Positions 1 through 6,880 are shown, numbered from the stretch's first letter. The stretch is 14,891 nucleotides of DNA from Alphaproteobacteria bacterium (GCA_017958895.1 JAGDBT010000123.1:1-14891); one strand, 5' to 3'. Notes: a model not told the origin generated them from the sequence alone. Translations and numbers: made by a program.

Positions 1-137
1 GAGGCTTTGCTGTATTTATATTCATCAAACGCATTAGTAACAATTCTACCCACCATGGTAATCAGTGCCAACATTACCGCCATATAGCCCATCATCTCTA
101 CCATTGAGCGCCCGTTTTCCGAAACCTTATACTTCAT
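1..137 (-). CDS. Type IV pilin-like protein (prepilin N-terminus), truncated by window edge
   Basis: Only the first 45 codons are present; the rest lies left of the window. The product begins MKYKVSENGRSMVEMM and continues into a hydrophobic helix. If prepilin peptidase cuts after Gly9, the glutamate Glu14 falls at mature position +5, the hallmark of type IV pilins and pseudopilins that is needed for N-methylation and assembly. The residues that follow (GYMAVMLALITMVGRIV) form the N-terminal assembly and membrane helix. I chose the ATG at 137 over the in-frame ATG at 143 because a GGGGG Shine-Dalgarno run at 145-149 lies 7 bases before the former and only 1 before the latter. The class of pilin (major, minor, secretion pseudopilin) cannot be told from this fragment. 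The gene is divergent from the beta-barrel gene at 269. Confidence 0.8.
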   Translation of the reverse strand, partial: MKYKVSENGRSMVEMMGYMAVMLALITMVGRIVTNAFDEYKYSKA

Positions 138-144
138 TGTCATA

Positions 145-149
145 CCCCC
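145..149 (-). promoter_or_regulatory. Shine-Dalgarno deciding the pilin start
   Basis: On the minus strand GGGGG is followed by 7 bases and then the ATG at 137. The earlier in-frame ATG at 143 would leave only 1 base of spacing, so translation more likely begins at 137. Confidence 0.6.
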
Positions 150-164
150 GAATAGTTATTTATC

Positions 165-193
165 AGACTATCACAAAAAAAATTCTTTAACAA
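165..193 (-). promoter_or_regulatory. Possible promoter for the pilin-like gene
   Basis: On the minus strand TTGTTA (188-193) and TAGTCT (165-170) are separated by 17 bases, and the start codon at 137 is a sensible distance downstream. The -10 match is poor, so this is a weak prediction. Confidence 0.25.
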
Positions 194-205
194 CTATTTT
201 TACGC

Positions 206-233
206 TTTATTTTTAACGCAAAACTATTATAAT
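206..233 (+). promoter_or_regulatory. Promoter of the beta-barrel gene
   Basis: A perfect -10 TATAAT sits at 228-233 with a weak -35-like TTTATT at 206-211 (16-base spacing). Transcription would start near 240, leaving a leader of about 30 bases before the ATG at 269. The -10 is convincing and the -35 is not. Confidence 0.5.
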
Positions 234-268
234 ACACTTCATGTTCTTTTTATGAGAGGTATTTTACA

Positions 269-817
269 ATGAAAAAGATTACATTTTTTTTAACAACTTT
301 ATTTTTTATCGGTTCCTTCGATTCTTCGGCACTTGCCGACACTTATAAATATTCTCCTTATTTGGGAATTGATTATGCTTATAATCATACAACAGCCCGC
401 GGTTTCAGCCCTTACTACAATATCGCAGGCGCTCATATAGGTTCTGATTACAGCAAATATTTTTCTACGGAACTGTTCGTAAATCGCAGTAATCTCAATA
501 AACGTCATCCGCTTAATGTGAAAACTTATTATATTTCATATGGTTTGGATTTGATGGCCTATTTACCGGTTAACTGTCGCAAAACCTTTTATCTGCTTGC
601 TACTTCCGGCATAGGTGAATATATTTACACCACAAAATTTGTTCCGCTCAAATCTCATAAAGAACACGGTTACGGATATCGTTTCGGCGGCGGCATAAAA
701 TATGACATCGATGAGCATTGGCAAACCAAACTTATTGCCCGATACGTAAATTTTGATAAAGTCAGCGGATATGATCATGACAACGAATATTCGGTGGCCT
801 TGGAATACCATTTTTAA
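269..817 (+). CDS. Small outer-membrane beta-barrel protein
   Basis: This is a 182-residue exported protein. Residues 1-23 form a signal peptide (MKK, hydrophobic core, ALA cleavage site before Asp24). The mature part is rich in alternating aromatic and polar strands (for example YLGIDYAYNH, YRFGGGIKYDI, WQTKLIARYV) and ends SVALEYHF; a C-terminal phenylalanine after alternating hydrophobics is the BAM-recognition signature of outer-membrane barrels. The size (about 159 mature residues) fits an eight-stranded OmpA/OmpW/Opa-like barrel, and the YRFGGGIKYDID stretch is typical of the OmpA-like porin superfamily. AGAGG at 255-259 lies 9 bases before the ATG. The gene is followed after 11 bases by a second exported protein on the same strand, so the two probably share a transcript. 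No specific ligand or function can be assigned. Confidence 0.8.
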   Translation: MKKITFFLTTLFFIGSFDSSALADTYKYSPYLGIDYAYNHTTARGFSPYYNIAGAHIGSDYSKYFSTELFVNRSNLNKRHPLNVKTYYISYGLDLMAYLPVNCRKTFYLLATSGIGEYIYTTKFVPLKSHKEHGYGYRFGGGIKYDIDEHWQTKLIARYVNFDKVSGYDHDNEYSVALEYHF

Positions 818-828
818 CGGAGGATAAA

Positions 829-1320
829 ATGTTTAGAAAAATCATTGTTATTGCGGGTTTAGTCCTTTTATTTTGTTTCAGCTTATCTCTTCTTTCCAAA
901 AACAGTGAAAAAAGCAGTTCCGTTGCGGTTGCCGACAATCCTTTACCGGAGGCGGAATCTAAAAATCTTTATACTTTCAACCAAGATAATATTGCAGACT
1001 TGTGTGCCGACCGGCATAATGTTCTCTGCGCAGTGGAAAATATTGTAAAATGTACCATAAAACCTACCTTGCCGTCCTGCGCCGCGCTGCATTTGCCGCG
1101 CTTTGTTTTTATGCAGGGCGACAATGTTGATCGTCCTACAGAGATAAGCTATAAAATTACCAAATATACAATGGATGCCAACAAAAAGGCCTCCGTATAT
1201 ACCCAAAGCACCTGTAATGCTTCTTGGTTCGGGATATGCGAAGGCAACATTGTTTATCTTCTCAACGAAACCCCTGAAGGTTGGGCAATTGAAGATATTT
1301 ATTCCATTGAGGAAGATTAA
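829..1320 (+). CDS. Membrane-anchored periplasmic protein with six cysteines, unknown function
   Basis: The product is 163 residues. Residues 4-22 form one hydrophobic segment, either a signal anchor or an uncleaved signal peptide; no good lipobox surrounds Cys16. The remainder is predicted periplasmic and holds six cysteines at 59, 67, 75, 84, 129 and 137, an even number that suggests up to three disulfides. The C-terminal part (about 100-160) alternates charged and aromatic residues and ends with a GWAIEDIYSI-like strand, which reminds me of NTF2-like/DUF4878-type periplasmic folds; this is only a hint. GGAGG at 819-823 lies 5 bases before the ATG, and the gene starts 11 bases after the beta-barrel gene, so an operon is likely. 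It converges on the lipoprotein gene at 1330 with only 9 bases between stops and no visible hairpin terminator. Confidence 0.7.
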   Translation: MFRKIIVIAGLVLLFCFSLSLLSKNSEKSSSVAVADNPLPEAESKNLYTFNQDNIADLCADRHNVLCAVENIVKCTIKPTLPSCAALHLPRFVFMQGDNVDRPTEISYKITKYTMDANKKASVYTQSTCNASWFGICEGNIVYLLNETPEGWAIEDIYSIEED

Positions 1321-1329
1321 ATCGCTTTT

Positions 1330-1497
1330 TTACATCCACGGAATTCCGTTGACGCATTTTTGCGGATTCTTGTCGCAGAATTCTTTGTTGTTATTGTAGT
1401 CATACAATTCTTTGCGCTCATCTTTAATTTTGCCCGCTTCCAAAACCGTGCAACCGGAAATTGCCAAAAACAAAAGACTTAAAAATATTTTTTTCAT
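1330..1497 (-). CDS. Small lipoprotein, 55 residues
   Basis: The product begins MKKIFLSLLFLAISGC, a classic lipoprotein signal with lipobox I-S-G-C and lipidated Cys16. The mature part is only about 40 residues, charged, with a second cysteine pair in CDKNPQKC near the C-terminus and ending NGIPWM. An in-frame ATG at 1515 would add MFKEEN, but those codons contain the perfect AAGGAGG Shine-Dalgarno (1503-1509) placed 5 bases before the ATG at 1497, so the shorter start is right. The Shine-Dalgarno overlaps the stop codon of the upstream membrane-protein gene, so the two are translationally linked. I do not recognise a named family, and no role can be assigned beyond envelope localisation. Confidence 0.75.
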   Translation of the reverse strand: MKKIFLSLLFLAISGCTVLEAGKIKDERKELYDYNNNKEFCDKNPQKCVNGIPWM

Positions 1498-1502
1498 GTT
1501 TT

Positions 1503-1509
1503 CCTCCTT
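1503..1509 (-). promoter_or_regulatory. Shine-Dalgarno deciding the lipoprotein start
   Basis: A perfect AAGGAGG lies 5 bases upstream of the ATG at 1497 and overlaps the TAA of the preceding gene. It rules out the longer start at 1515. Confidence 0.8.
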
Positions 1510-1900
1510 AAACAATAGATTTGAAACAACCTAATGCCAAAACAAACAATATCAATTTGGCGCTCCAACACCAAAAACTCTTGCCCTCATAGTTTGCGCA
1601 ACTTTTCCATAATCCGCGCAAGGTTATATACATATAAACCAAAAAGATCGCACTCATAATAAGATGAGCCACCAAATAGGGCATTATTCCGCTTACCCCG
1701 CCGATAAGCAGGTTCACAAAATTAAAAAATATGTATTTTATTACATTAAAAGAACATATTTTCTGTATCCGGCAAACCGCCCCTACAACCATACTGTGAG
1801 TTATTGCGCTCAAAATAAAGAAAAGAGAGAACCCCAAAATCCCGAAAATCCAAAAACAGGCTTTCAGAGAATACTCGCCGTTCACCAATTTTTTCAGCAT
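1508..1900 (-). CDS. Small multi-pass inner-membrane protein, unknown function
   Basis: The product is 130 residues with about four hydrophobic segments (roughly 15-35, 54-71, 74-95 and 113-127). The sequence begins MLKKLVNGEYSLKACFWIFG and has a late LRGLWKSCANYEGKSFW motif just before the last helix. I have seen this layout in short uncharacterised membrane proteins of proteobacteria (NGEYSL near the start, a W-S-A-N-Y-G loop before the last helix), but I know no function for them. A GGAAGGA ribosome binding site lies about 5 bases before the ATG. The gene begins 14 bases after the metallopeptidase stop and ends on the Shine-Dalgarno of the lipoprotein gene, so it sits in the middle of a compact unit. 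Four cysteines lie near helices. Confidence 0.7.
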   Translation of the reverse strand: MLKKLVNGEYSLKACFWIFGILGFSLFFILSAITHSMVVGAVCRIQKICSFNVIKYIFFNFVNLLIGGVSGIMPYLVAHLIMSAIFLVYMYITLRGLWKSCANYEGKSFWCWSAKLILFVLALGCFKSIV

Positions 1901-1914
1901 TTATTCCTTCCGTC

Positions 1915-3627
1915 CTAAAAATAACTGACTATATCAATATAAGGCTTAACTCCTAAACTTTTCTTAAAATCGGCAATATATTGTTGCATTTCGCCCCAAT
2001 TTGACCATCTTTCCACAAATTCTTTTGCACACTCGGCAGATTTTGAAAGCTGAACTTTAATTACTTCACGCAACAAATTGCGGCAAACTTCCGGCATTTT
2101 AGCAAAATCTATATGCAGTTTTTTCTGCTCGTCAAAATAAATTGCCCCGTGCTCAATCAAATAATTATATTCAATCAAATCAGCCACCCGATGAGCCTCT
2201 TTATCAACCGGAAAAGCTATCATAAAGTGACGTTTTACCACCCAAGTGGTATAAATTCCTTTCAAAGTTTCTTCATCAATAATGCCGGCCTTTACATATT
2301 CCGGCATCATGGCCGCCGAAATTACATCAGCTTTATGTTCCTCTATAATGTGTTGATATACGCCCAAGGCCGTTTGGTAAGAGCTGTCAGGTCCCAAAGA
2401 ATGCCCGTTTTCATGACCTATGGTAAACAAATGATCATATTCTTCGTCATAATATTTGTGCAATTCCGGAATCACAAGCTTTTCCAAAATTTTTTGCGTT
2501 TTGCTGCGATCGGAACTTTGCCTTACCTGGCGATGATAAACGTTTCTTCGGCCACCGCCGCGACTTAACGACGGTTTATCGTTATTCGGCAGATTCTGCG
2601 CCACGGTTATTCCTCCTCGACACAAAGCATAATCTCCGGTTAAGGCGGCAATATCGGCATCAATCATGGTCTGCCCGCTCTTTCGGTTGCTGATATTCTG
2701 CTCATATTCATCACTGAAAGGCATTAATTTTGCCAATTTTATCATCTCATCTTTAAATTCCAACAACAAATCCGTGCCTTCTTTGTTCATAATTCCCACG
2801 CGCACGCCCAACATATCTTTAGATACCGGATTGATGTTCAATTCTTTCAGTCTGGCACATAAGGCTTTATCGTTATAAATGAGTGGGGTCAGCTTATCAT
2901 CATAACTTTCGCGACTGATGGTAAATTCCAAATTTGTATTCTGCATTGTTGCCCAATGTTTATCAGCCAAAATGTCCATTTCTTCATTGTTTTGCAACAG
3001 TGCCTGAGCTTGCCAACCCAAATAATCTTTAAACAATTCATCGCTGGCAAAATGTGCCGCGCATTCCAATTCGTTGGCAATTTCCGAAAACTCCTCGGCA
3101 AAATATTCCGTATAATCAATAGCTTTTAACTCTTTGCCGTTTCTTCTGACCATTGTGCGGGCACTCAGAATCTTTTTAACCTCTTCCGCTTTGCCTTCAT
3201 CAAGCATTTTATTTATGATTTTGCATAATTCCTCACCCGACAAATCTTGCGGATAAAAATTGCGTCCCTCGTAAATATGTATATCCTTAAAAATTTCCAC
3301 CGGTTTTTCATCAACACCGTTATAGCCGGCAACTCCGTTCAGCGAATTGAAAAGTTTAAGTGCATTTGCCGCATAGGGACTTGTGGCCGCCGCAACTTCC
3401 AAAGCCTGTTTTTGCACCAAATTCAACGGATGATCCATTTCCAAAGCCACATCGTTCATTATTTTTGCCGCATTTATCAAATATCCGAATGCCTTTTTAT
3501 CTCCCTCGGATAATTTTTCATAAGCCGGATGGTTTTTATCAATCAACACCACTTTGCGCATTTGTTTATCAACTATCTGCTTTAATTCACCGGCAGAATA
3601 ATTTAAGGAAAAACCGTTAATTTTCAT
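1915..3627 (-). CDS. Zinc metallopeptidase related to dipeptidyl peptidase III (M49-like)
   Basis: The product is 570 residues with no signal peptide, so it is probably cytoplasmic. The active-site signature is HENGH at residues 405-409 followed by GP, and EEHKAD at 429-434, fitting a gluzincin: two zinc histidines, catalytic Glu406, and a glutamate (429 or 430) as third ligand. Upstream, TGDYALCRGGITVAQNLPNNDK (about 330-352) and, downstream, the AHRVADLIEYNYLIEHGAIYF region (about 482-502) match the pattern I recall for the bacterial 'Zn-dependent hydrolase/DPP III family' proteins of Bacteroides-type genomes. Classical DPP III has the six-residue HELLGH; here it is the five-residue HExxH, so dipeptidyl-peptidase activity should not be assumed. 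The ATG overlaps the end of the MEMO/AMMECR1-like gene by 11 bases and has GAGGAG 7-8 bases upstream, which indicates translational coupling. Confidence 0.75.
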   Translation of the reverse strand: MKINGFSLNYSAGELKQIVDKQMRKVVLIDKNHPAYEKLSEGDKKAFGYLINAAKIMNDVALEMDHPLNLVQKQALEVAAATSPYAANALKLFNSLNGVAGYNGVDEKPVEIFKDIHIYEGRNFYPQDLSGEELCKIINKMLDEGKAEEVKKILSARTMVRRNGKELKAIDYTEYFAEEFSEIANELECAAHFASDELFKDYLGWQAQALLQNNEEMDILADKHWATMQNTNLEFTISRESYDDKLTPLIYNDKALCARLKELNINPVSKDMLGVRVGIMNKEGTDLLLEFKDEMIKLAKLMPFSDEYEQNISNRKSGQTMIDADIAALTGDYALCRGGITVAQNLPNNDKPSLSRGGGRRNVYHRQVRQSSDRSKTQKILEKLVIPELHKYYDEEYDHLFTIGHENGHSLGPDSSYQTALGVYQHIIEEHKADVISAAMMPEYVKAGIIDEETLKGIYTTWVVKRHFMIAFPVDKEAHRVADLIEYNYLIEHGAIYFDEQKKLHIDFAKMPEVCRNLLREVIKVQLSKSAECAKEFVERWSNWGEMQQYIADFKKSLGVKPYIDIVSYF

Positions 3628-4870
3628 CTTCTATCTCCTCTGTCTTAAATTTATAAAGTTTGAATTCCTCACCCTTTTCCGGATATAATATATTTAATCT
3701 CTTTTTTATAATTCCGGCCAAATTTTCCGCATTATCACCCAATTCCTCGGCAACCGCCAAAACTTTTTTGTTTTTATATTGAATATACAAGCCGTCATCT
3801 TTATCCAAACAATCCGCCAAATCCGACATTGTTTTATTTTCCAGCGGCTCCATATCCGTCAGCAGATAAATCTTAATTCGTTTAACTTTCTTTTTAAGCT
3901 TTATCGCCGCCTTTCGGGCAACTTCAATCAAAGACACCACTATTCCCTTGTTCTTGCCTATTTTGGCACGCGAGAAAATTTCTTGATTATTTTCCCCGAA
4001 CAATCGTACATAAACATTACCGCGGTCATACAAACGATAATTAAATTGATCTTTCTCCGGCCAAATCGGATTTTCGCTTCCTCGGAGATTCAGATTTCGT
4101 TTAAAATAGGTAATAAGTGCCGCTTCATAATTTTTCTTATAATCGGCCAAATTATTTTTCTGTCTGTCCAGTTCTGAAGATTTATAATGAATGTTACTTT
4201 CAAAAAGTTCCGTATAATCCTTTTCAAAAGCTTTGCTCATCTCCGTATCAATAATATCGAACACCTGCATACTGTATTTTTTGCGACGTGCCAGATTTAT
4301 CAGATTTTCAATATCTTTATCATCGGTATTTCCTCTTTTGAAATCGACCGAAAAGACAATTACCGCTCCTTTTTCTTCCAAAAAAGCATCTTCTAAAGAA
4401 TCTGCCGCAATTTCCTTAAATTTTATATCTTTGGCAAGATTCTTCTGCAAAATTTTGCGATGCTCGGAAACATTGGCCGATTTTCCGCTCACAAAATAAA
4501 TTTTACTTATATGGTTATGCTTGGCCAGTTCTTGATACAAATTTTCAACAAGTTCCCGACTTTCCGGCGTTAATTCCGGAGGTATAACTATTATTTTTAC
4601 ATTTTCGCGACGATAATTATCCGAGTGGTCCAAATATGAAGATATCATATTTTTTTCCCGATGTTCTTCTTTATAAAAAATGGCCGCAATAATCGGCTCG
4701 ATTTTTTCTTTTACCTCTCGCACCCTGCCATAATCAATTGCCTTCTCATAATTTGAAAAAGTGTTATTCTTAAAACGATTTACATTGGCCCGGACAACTC
4801 CGCACAAAATCACAAATATCGCTATACGATAAAACCATTTTTTTAATGTCTTTTTTGTACTCGCCAACAT
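3617..4870 (-). CDS. Membrane-anchored degenerate MEMO + AMMECR1 fusion protein
   Basis: The product is 417 residues. Residues 12-28 form one hydrophobic anchor. From about 58 the pattern follows the MEMO family (LigB-type extradiol dioxygenase fold): IEPIIAAIFY (57-66) fits the family's RPPAVAGMFY-like start, VKIIVIPPEL (91-100) fits the strand leading to the PHAGY motif, ISKIYFVSGKS (121-131) fits the strand leading to GPSH, and VIVFSVDFKRG (170-180) fits VVSSDFxHxG. From about 278 the pattern follows AMMECR1: SRAKIG (300-305) stands where LRGCIG is expected, followed by an A-rich helix, IKIYLLTDMEPL (332-343), then DGLYIQ (359-364) and a long final helix. The histidine ligands of MEMO and the LRGCIG cysteine are absent. 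The domain order equals the known AmmeMemoRadiSam B-A fusions. It ends inside the metallopeptidase gene. The Shine-Dalgarno is weak (AAAGAG). The family assignment is by eye and is inference. Confidence 0.6.
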   Translation of the reverse strand: MLASTKKTLKKWFYRIAIFVILCGVVRANVNRFKNNTFSNYEKAIDYGRVREVKEKIEPIIAAIFYKEEHREKNMISSYLDHSDNYRRENVKIIVIPPELTPESRELVENLYQELAKHNHISKIYFVSGKSANVSEHRKILQKNLAKDIKFKEIAADSLEDAFLEEKGAVIVFSVDFKRGNTDDKDIENLINLARRKKYSMQVFDIIDTEMSKAFEKDYTELFESNIHYKSSELDRQKNNLADYKKNYEAALITYFKRNLNLRGSENPIWPEKDQFNYRLYDRGNVYVRLFGENNQEIFSRAKIGKNKGIVVSLIEVARKAAIKLKKKVKRIKIYLLTDMEPLENKTMSDLADCLDKDDGLYIQYKNKKVLAVAEELGDNAENLAGIIKKRLNILYPEKGEEFKLYKFKTEEIEDEN

Positions 4871-4921
4871 CTGCTCTTTCTCGTCTGATAATTCCGTAAA
4901 CCACTAAAAATCATCAATATT

Positions 4922-5548
4922 TCAAACATTGATTCCGCATTTTCGCAAATTCCCCAAAGAAAGCGCTATAACCGCATCTTCCAATTCTTCAATAATCGGT
5001 TCGTCTAAAACGGCAACCACCTGTTTTTTCTCGGTGTTAATCGTTAAATATTGCGCACCGTCTTCGCACTCAAGCCAATAGCGCACATCACCGTTTTTAT
5101 GTTGATTGGCCTGCAAATTGGCATCAATTTTATCCAAAGCCGTTACCAATCGCGATTCGGGAGTTTTTTTATCTTCATATTCGCGCCATATTTCAAAAAT
5201 GCGTCCGCCCAATTCACTCGGCAGCAAATCGCGATATTTCTCCATTGCCGCCAATTCCTGCTTATCTTTGAGTTTTTTCGCTTCCGGATTCGCCCGTTGC
5301 ACCGCCTTAGGACAATCACCGGTTTCCGCCTCGGCAATATCGTGTATCACTGCCAATTCCAACAGTCGTGTATAATTATATTTATGCTTCAAATACGGAT
5401 AAACCATCATTAACAACCATGACAGCTTAAAACTGTGTGATGAATCGGTTTCGCTTGTACCATCGGAAAGTAAGGTGGCCCTTTTTACCAGGCATACCTT
5501 ATCCAAAATTTTCATAAAATCCAGTATTTGTGCAATTTTATTTGGCAT
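4922..5548 (-). CDS. HD-domain phosphohydrolase, YfbR/HDDC2-like nucleotidase
   Basis: The product is 208 residues. It is an HD_3-type metal-dependent phosphohydrolase: Arg23, His38 in ETDSSHSF, the His69-Asp70 doublet in AVIHDIAEAETGD, and Asp139 in LDKIDANLQ, matching the spacing of the Arg18/His33/His68-Asp69/Asp137 set in E. coli YfbR (5'-deoxynucleotidase) and its eukaryotic relative HDDC2. By family it would remove the 5' phosphate from deoxynucleoside monophosphates; the exact substrate cannot be read from sequence. The C-terminal 50 residues extend beyond the core. The ATG overlaps the end of serS by 11 bases, so it is translationally coupled. A 51-base gap separates it from the next gene in the run, with no clear terminator or promoter. 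Confidence 0.8.
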   Translation of the reverse strand: MPNKIAQILDFMKILDKVCLVKRATLLSDGTSETDSSHSFKLSWLLMMVYPYLKHKYNYTRLLELAVIHDIAEAETGDCPKAVQRANPEAKKLKDKQELAAMEKYRDLLPSELGGRIFEIWREYEDKKTPESRLVTALDKIDANLQANQHKNGDVRYWLECEDGAQYLTINTEKKQVVAVLDEPIIEELEDAVIALSLGNLRKCGINV

Positions 5549-6818
5549 TTTTACCTATAAACTTTTTCCCGCCGAAATAAGGTTGTAACTTTTCCGGAAT
5601 TCTGATTGTGCCGTCGGCTTGCTGATGATTTTCCATAAACGGAACCAAAGCACGCGGTGTGGCAATTCCCGTATTGTTTAATGTGTGGCAGAATCTTACT
5701 TTACCGTCATTTCCGCGATAGCGCAAATTGGTGCGTCTGGCCTGCCAATCCGTAATATTTGAGCAGGAATGCGTTTCGCGATAGCAATTTTGCGAAGGAA
5801 CCCAAGCTTCCAAATCATATTGTCTGTACTTAGGAGCGCCCATATCGCCGGTACAAACTTCCAATACCTGATACGGCAGTTCCAAATCCTGCAAAATTTC
5901 CTCAGAAATTTCCAACAGCTTTTTGTGCCATTTTTCGCTTTCCGCCAAATCATTTTTGCAAATTACGAATTGCTCGGTTTTGAAGAACTGGTGCACTCTT
6001 ACCAACCCTCTGGTATCTTTTCCGGCAGCTCCGGCTTCCCGACGGAAACACGGCGAAAATCCGGCATACAATATCGGCAAATCCGCCTCGGTGAGCAATT
6101 CATCGGCCCGCAAAGAATTCAAAATCAATTCCGCCGTTCCAGACAAATAAATATCATCGGCCGGCATATAATAAATTTCATCTCTGGCAAACGGTAAATA
6201 CCCTTGGTTATAAAGCGGTTTTTCTTTTGAAATTGCCGGCACCGTTATCAAGGTAAAGCCGTTAGCCCGCAATTTATCCATAACCATCATATGAATAGCC
6301 AGTTCCAACTGTGCCAAATCATTCTTAATCGCATAAGTGCGTGAGCCGGAAACTTTCGCGATTCGCTCCATCTCGCTCCAATCGTTAAATTCCATTAATT
6401 CCACATGGTCTTTAGGTTCAAAATCAAAATGCGGAATTTCTCCGACCTTGCGGCGCACTACATTACAACTGTCATCCGGACCGTCAGGAGAATCTTCACT
6501 AGGGTAGTTAGGCATTCTCAACATCAAATCGTTAAATTGTGCTTCCAATTCGCCCAACTTTTCCTGCTCTGCTTTCAGTTCCTCGCCGATTTCCTTACTC
6601 TTGGCAATAATTGCCGGACGATCTTCATTTGAAGCCGCTTTTATGGAATTGCTGAGTTTATTCTTTTCTTCAGCCAAGGCCTGAGAAGAAGTTTTCAGCT
6701 TATTCATCTCATAAAAAACACTAACCAACTCGTCAACTTTTTCCGGAGCAAAACCTTTTCTGCCCAAACTTTTTTTAACTTGTTCCGTATTTTCTGCAAC
6801 AAACTTAATATCCAACAT
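5538..6818 (-). CDS. serS: Seryl-tRNA synthetase
   Basis: The product is 426 residues, the normal length for bacterial SerRS, a cytoplasmic class II synthetase that charges tRNA-Ser (and tRNA-Sec where present). The N-terminal residues MLDIKFVAENTEQVKKSLGRKG are the standard SerRS start, followed by the long antiparallel coiled coil (about 27-100) that grips the tRNA. Class II motif 2 is seen in PCFRREAGAAGKDTRGLVRVHQF and motif 3 in GIATPRALVPFMENHQ. A longer reading from an ATG at 6872 adds 18 unrelated residues, but GAGG at 6827-6830 lies 8 bases before the ATG at 6818 and the -10 of the promoter falls inside the extension, so 6818 is the start. It heads the minus-strand run ending at 1330. 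Confidence 0.97.
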   Translation of the reverse strand: MLDIKFVAENTEQVKKSLGRKGFAPEKVDELVSVFYEMNKLKTSSQALAEEKNKLSNSIKAASNEDRPAIIAKSKEIGEELKAEQEKLGELEAQFNDLMLRMPNYPSEDSPDGPDDSCNVVRRKVGEIPHFDFEPKDHVELMEFNDWSEMERIAKVSGSRTYAIKNDLAQLELAIHMMVMDKLRANGFTLITVPAISKEKPLYNQGYLPFARDEIYYMPADDIYLSGTAELILNSLRADELLTEADLPILYAGFSPCFRREAGAAGKDTRGLVRVHQFFKTEQFVICKNDLAESEKWHKKLLEISEEILQDLELPYQVLEVCTGDMGAPKYRQYDLEAWVPSQNCYRETHSCSNITDWQARRTNLRYRGNDGKVRFCHTLNNTGIATPRALVPFMENHQQADGTIRIPEKLQPYFGGKKFIGKNAK

Positions 6819-6852
6819 TTTAATTGCCTCAAAATAAATTAAACCTTGCTGA

Positions 6853-6880
6853 ATTATACGTTTATTCTGCAAGATTACAA
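6853..6880 (-). promoter_or_regulatory. Promoter of serS
   Basis: On the minus strand TTGTAA (6875-6880) and a perfect TATAAT (6853-6858) are spaced 16 bases. Transcription would start near 6846, giving a leader of about 27 bases before the serS ATG. This is the only good promoter seen ahead of the serS-to-lipoprotein run. Confidence 0.65.

Noticed and set aside
2113..2568. Plus-strand open frame of 151 codons
   Set aside because: It is antisense to the zinc metallopeptidase active-site region, has no ribosome site and no recognisable protein features.
4078..4089. LRGS in the MEMO-AMMECR1-like protein (residues 262-265) as the AMMECR1 LRGCIG motif
   Set aside because: It lies before the first AMMECR1 strand and out of order; SRAKIG at 300-305 occupies the expected position.
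5769..6197. Plus-strand open frame of 142 codons
   Set aside because: It is a shadow of serS; the opposite frame encodes the class II synthetase motifs.
6819..6872. N-terminal extension of SerS from an ATG at 6872
   Set aside because: The serS -10 box lies inside the extension, the ribosome site fits the ATG at 6818, and SerRS proteins start with MLDIKF.
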